Of a stretch of DNA of 64,000 bases, positions 61,913 to 64,000 are shown in pieces. Position 1 is the stretch's first letter, and each line of letters begins with the position of its first letter. The stretch lies in assembly GCF_022458895.1 (NCBI RefSeq), contig NZ_JAINFL010000011.1, forward strand, positions 1-64,000, given 5' to 3'. Made by a program: the position numbers and the translations under genes. Origin of the DNA: Roseihalotalea indica. GTDB lineage: Bacteria > Bacteroidota > Bacteroidia > Cytophagales > Cyclobacteriaceae. The notes under the pieces are model-generated. The model was given only the letters and a program-made list of their open reading frames with translations, made no database searches and was not told the origin of the DNA.

Positions 61913-62992
61913 ATGCAAAAATTCGATCATCAATCCCTCATCAACTTTTCCAAATCCATTTTTTTAAAGATAGGCTGTTCGCCTGAACACGCTCAACTAG
62001 CGGCCACAGTGCTTTCCAGTGCTGATTTGCGGGGAGTAGATTCCCACGGTATAGCCCGACTGATTGGTTATGTCCGCTTATGGGAAAAAGGAAGGATCAA
62101 TGCCAAGCCCAATATCACCATTGTACATGAAACTCCCAGCACAGCGGTAGTTGACGGAGATCAGGGTTTAGGTTTAGTCGTTGCTCCCTTTGCTATGGAA
62201 ATTGCTATGGAAAAAGCGAAAAACGTAGGCACCGGCTGGGTATCAATTCGCAATTCAAATCATTTTGGCATTGCTGGATACCACGCAATGCTACCCTTAC
62301 AGCAGGATATGATTGGTATGGCTATGACCAACGCAAGCCCTCTGGTAGCGCCTACTTTTTCTACCGACCGACTTTTAGGCACAAACCCCATTGCTGTTGC
62401 CGTGCCTGCCGGTAATGAGCCACCATTTGTAGCTGATTTTGCTACAACCACCGCGGCCAACGGTAAATTAGAGATACTACAGCGCAAGAATGAAATGGCC
62501 CCTACCGGTTGGGTGCAAACGAAAGAGGGAAATCCTTCTCAAGATCCTCATGAAGTTGCGCAAGGTGGGGCTTTGTTACCCCTCGGTGGTGACCGGGATC
62601 ATGGTAGCCACAAAGGGTACTGTCTGGGCGCCTGGGTCGATATTTTCTCAGCTGTATTATCCGGTGCCAATTATGGGCCTTGGGTGCCTCCGTTTGTCGC
62701 ATTCCTGGAACCCTCTAGCAACCCGGTAGGGCAAGGTATCGGACATTTTGTAGGTGCCATGCGTGCTGATGCCTTCCGCCCGATTGATGAGTTTAAATCA
62801 CATATGGACCAATGGATTACTACCTTTAGAAACGCAAAAACAGTAGAGGGACAGGAAAAAGTATTGGTACCCGGAGATCCGGAACGAGAACAAGAGCGTT
62901 TGCGGCGCAATGAAGGTATTGCTTTATTGCCGCCCGTCGTTAAGAGTCTTCAAGAATTATCGGAGAAGTTTCAAGTAGAATTTCCTGCTTAA
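61913..62992 (+). CDS. Ldh family (malate/L-lactate/ureidoglycolate) dehydrogenase, copy 2
   Basis: The 359-residue protein is closely related to the one at 31962-33068; both share SADLRGVDSHGIARL-type active-site sequence, TAVVDGDQGLGLVVAPFAMEIAMEKA, LLGTNPIAVAVP, and DHGSHKGYCLGAWVDI. Differences cluster in the loop before the C-terminal region (FVAFLEPSSNP here, FALRQHVPERS there). The 2-hydroxyacid substrate is unknown, and the two copies may have different substrates. Its end overlaps the convergent outer-membrane-protein gene by 4 bp. Confidence 0.9.
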   Translation: MQKFDHQSLINFSKSIFLKIGCSPEHAQLAATVLSSADLRGVDSHGIARLIGYVRLWEKGRINAKPNITIVHETPSTAVVDGDQGLGLVVAPFAMEIAMEKAKNVGTGWVSIRNSNHFGIAGYHAMLPLQQDMIGMAMTNASPLVAPTFSTDRLLGTNPIAVAVPAGNEPPFVADFATTTAANGKLEILQRKNEMAPTGWVQTKEGNPSQDPHEVAQGGALLPLGGDRDHGSHKGYCLGAWVDIFSAVLSGANYGPWVPPFVAFLEPSSNPVGQGIGHFVGAMRADAFRPIDEFKSHMDQWITTFRNAKTVEGQEKVLVPGDPEREQERLRRNEGIALLPPVVKSLQELSEKFQVEFPA

Positions 62993-63567
62993 AAGGTGAA
63001 GCCTACATTAAAAACCCAAGGGCTATTGTAGGGCGATCGTAGGCTATCATAGCTGAGGTTGTAAAGAGCAGCAATCATAAAGCCCGCTCGCTCACCTATA
63101 GGCTGATACACTCCCCCACCTATGAATAGGCCGGGAACCCACTCTCGCACAAAAGGTTCGCGGGGATCATTTGTCAAAAACTCTACATTCAGGCTTTCGT
63201 ATTCGGCTTGTACAAAAAACTGCTTAGCCAATATATGTCGGGCAAAGAAACGGGGCCCATAGATACTACTGCCTTCATACCCTCGGTATTTGAGATATCG
63301 ATACGTAAACCCCGGTCCAGCGGTAAACCGATCGGTGAAACGGTATCCTACACTAGGCGAAATATCAATATAGGTGATGGTGCCGAATTGTAGGCTAAAA
63401 TTTCCACCAGGTGAAAGCCTCTCCCAGAAAGCTGGTTTTTCGGAGTATTCCGATGACTCTTCTTGGGCAAAGCCAGGAGTAGCGGTATAAGCCATCCCAA
63501 TGATAACTAAAAGGGCTTTAGCAATAGAAAAGAGTAGCGGCTTATTGTTCTTCAAGCACATACACAT
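62989..63567 (-). CDS. small outer-membrane beta-barrel protein
   Basis: The 192-residue protein has a signal peptide (to GFAQ; Met-3 at 63561 is an alternative start). The mature part is made of alternating strands (NFSLQFGTITYIDISPSVGYRFTDRFTAGPGFTYRYLKY and GLFIGGGVYQPIGERAGFMIAALYNL) and ends in the barrel-type aromatic FNVGFTF. It should be an 8-strand outer-membrane barrel. The function is unknown. Its first 26 bases overlap the ftsB-like gene, so it is cotranscribed with it. Confidence 0.75.
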   Translation of the reverse strand: MCMCLKNNKPLLFSIAKALLVIIGMAYTATPGFAQEESSEYSEKPAFWERLSPGGNFSLQFGTITYIDISPSVGYRFTDRFTAGPGFTYRYLKYRGYEGSSIYGPRFFARHILAKQFFVQAEYESLNVEFLTNDPREPFVREWVPGLFIGGGVYQPIGERAGFMIAALYNLSYDSLRSPYNSPWVFNVGFTF

Positions 63568-63844
63568 CCTCGCTTGGCTTCTTCATTAAATACTTTTCCC
63601 GGGCAAACTTTTCCAGAAGGGCATCGTTGGTCATCAATTCCTCGCGTTCCTTTCGTACTTCTTTGATTTCTCGCTCGTAAAAAGTCTTCTCCTGCTCCAG
63701 TTGGTGTATCTCACGATTGCGACGAAACTGAGAGGGAAGATCATTAGCATCCAAAAAAAACATCCAGACGAGAAATCCCACCGTGAAGATGAAAAAGAAA
63801 CTTTTCAGAACCCGTGGTATCTTACGCAAAAAATCCATGCCCAT
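63542..63844 (-). CDS. ftsB: FtsB/DivIC-family cell-division protein
   Basis: The 100-residue protein has a short cytoplasmic start, one membrane helix (about 14-30, FFFIFTVGFLVWMFFL), then a coiled coil (RRNREIHQLEQEKTFYEREIKEVRKEREEL) and a C-terminal LEKFAREKYLMKKPSEDVYVL. This is the DivIC/FtsB pattern; the protein bridges FtsL and FtsQ in the division machine. It sits 3' of eno on the same strand, the usual gene order. Length is normal. Confidence 0.9.
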   Translation of the reverse strand: MGMDFLRKIPRVLKSFFFIFTVGFLVWMFFLDANDLPSQFRRNREIHQLEQEKTFYEREIKEVRKEREELMTNDALLEKFAREKYLMKKPSEDVYVLEEQ

Positions 63845-63939
63845 TTCATTTATGAATTAAGCGAATATACCCATTTTAAAATGATAATTCCCGCTTGATG
63901 CTCATGAAAAAGACATGGATTTCATCGAAATCTTACATG

Positions 63940-64000
63940 TTATAGCAACTGGTTCGGATAAAAAGCAGTTAACCCTAACGCTTCTTCAATCCTTATTAGT
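63940..64000 (-). CDS. eno: enolase, C-terminal end only (cut by window edge)
   Basis: The minus strand reads LIRIEEALGLTAFYPNQLL and a TAA stop at 63942-63940. RIEEALG is the conserved end of enolase (usually LLRIEEELG), and eno directly before ftsB is a standard arrangement. Only about 20 codons are inside the window, so the rest of the gene lies to the right. It catalyses 2-phosphoglycerate to phosphoenolpyruvate in glycolysis. Confidence 0.7.
   Translation of the reverse strand, partial: LIRIEEALGLTAFYPNQLL

Overview
The window reads as chromosomal DNA of a free-living, probably marine or saline Bacteroidota of the order Cytophagales. The grounds are a SusC/SusD pair, proteins with type IX secretion (T9SS) sorting tails, a LytTR system with a TPR-containing kinase, the block bamD - rpoZ - coaBC - porD-like - recN, an OstA-like protein next to tilS, promoters of the TTG-N20-TAnnTTTG type, and few Shine-Dalgarno sites. 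I saw no rRNA, tRNA, CRISPR array, complete insertion sequence or prophage. The species assignment is inference.

Layout. 0-0.85 kb: a SUKH-like (SMI1/KNR4) gene between attC-like inverted repeats, which looks like a mobile gene cassette. 0.85-12 kb: an NTF2-fold protein, a DUF2167 membrane protein, an endonuclease III homologue, an orphan SusC/SusD uptake pair, a GH3-type acyl-adenylating enzyme, a small zinc peptidase and a Cys-less molybdopterin-domain protein. 12.2-15.4 kb: two tandem PAS histidine kinases, one lacking its phospho-acceptor His, then a long gene-free stretch with a 41-bp tandem repeat. 15.4-24.8 kb: a carboxynorspermidine-dehydrogenase-like enzyme, divergent dps/oxyR with a palindrome between them, a lipoprotein/LytS/LytTR operon, a lipoprotein with a Cys/HPETG repeat, a MarR regulator and proA. 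25-33 kb: a seven-repeat propeller plus FAS1 T9SS protein, a DUF202 protein, an MBL hydrolase, a GH43 enzyme, an esterase and an Ldh-family dehydrogenase.

33.2-34.0 kb is a small graveyard: a TonB-family gene with two frameshifts and an internal stop, and a broken lipoprotein gene. 34.4-41.1 kb holds three ion transporters (SulP, CPA2, SLC12-like). 41-47 kb carries housekeeping genes (mdh, a lone cNMP-binding domain, tilS, the OstA-like gene, an SDR). 47.3-53.3 kb is a T9SS-tailed protein and the bamD-recN block. 53.7-56.3 kb is a hybrid PAS/GAF kinase with a CheY-like partner. 57-64 kb holds a rhomboid protease, a secreted EEP-fold nuclease, an acyl-CoA carboxylase beta chain, a Ppx/GppA phosphatase, a second Ldh-family enzyme, a small outer-membrane protein, an FtsB/DivIC protein and, cut by the right edge, the last codons of enolase.

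Most of the window is ordinary core genome. The most unusual points are the attC-like cassette at the left edge, the His-less kinase paired with an intact paralogue, the repeat lipoprotein at 22.1 kb, the stacked inverted repeats at the recN promoter, and the oxyR/dps palindrome. I did not find a clearly new multi-gene system.
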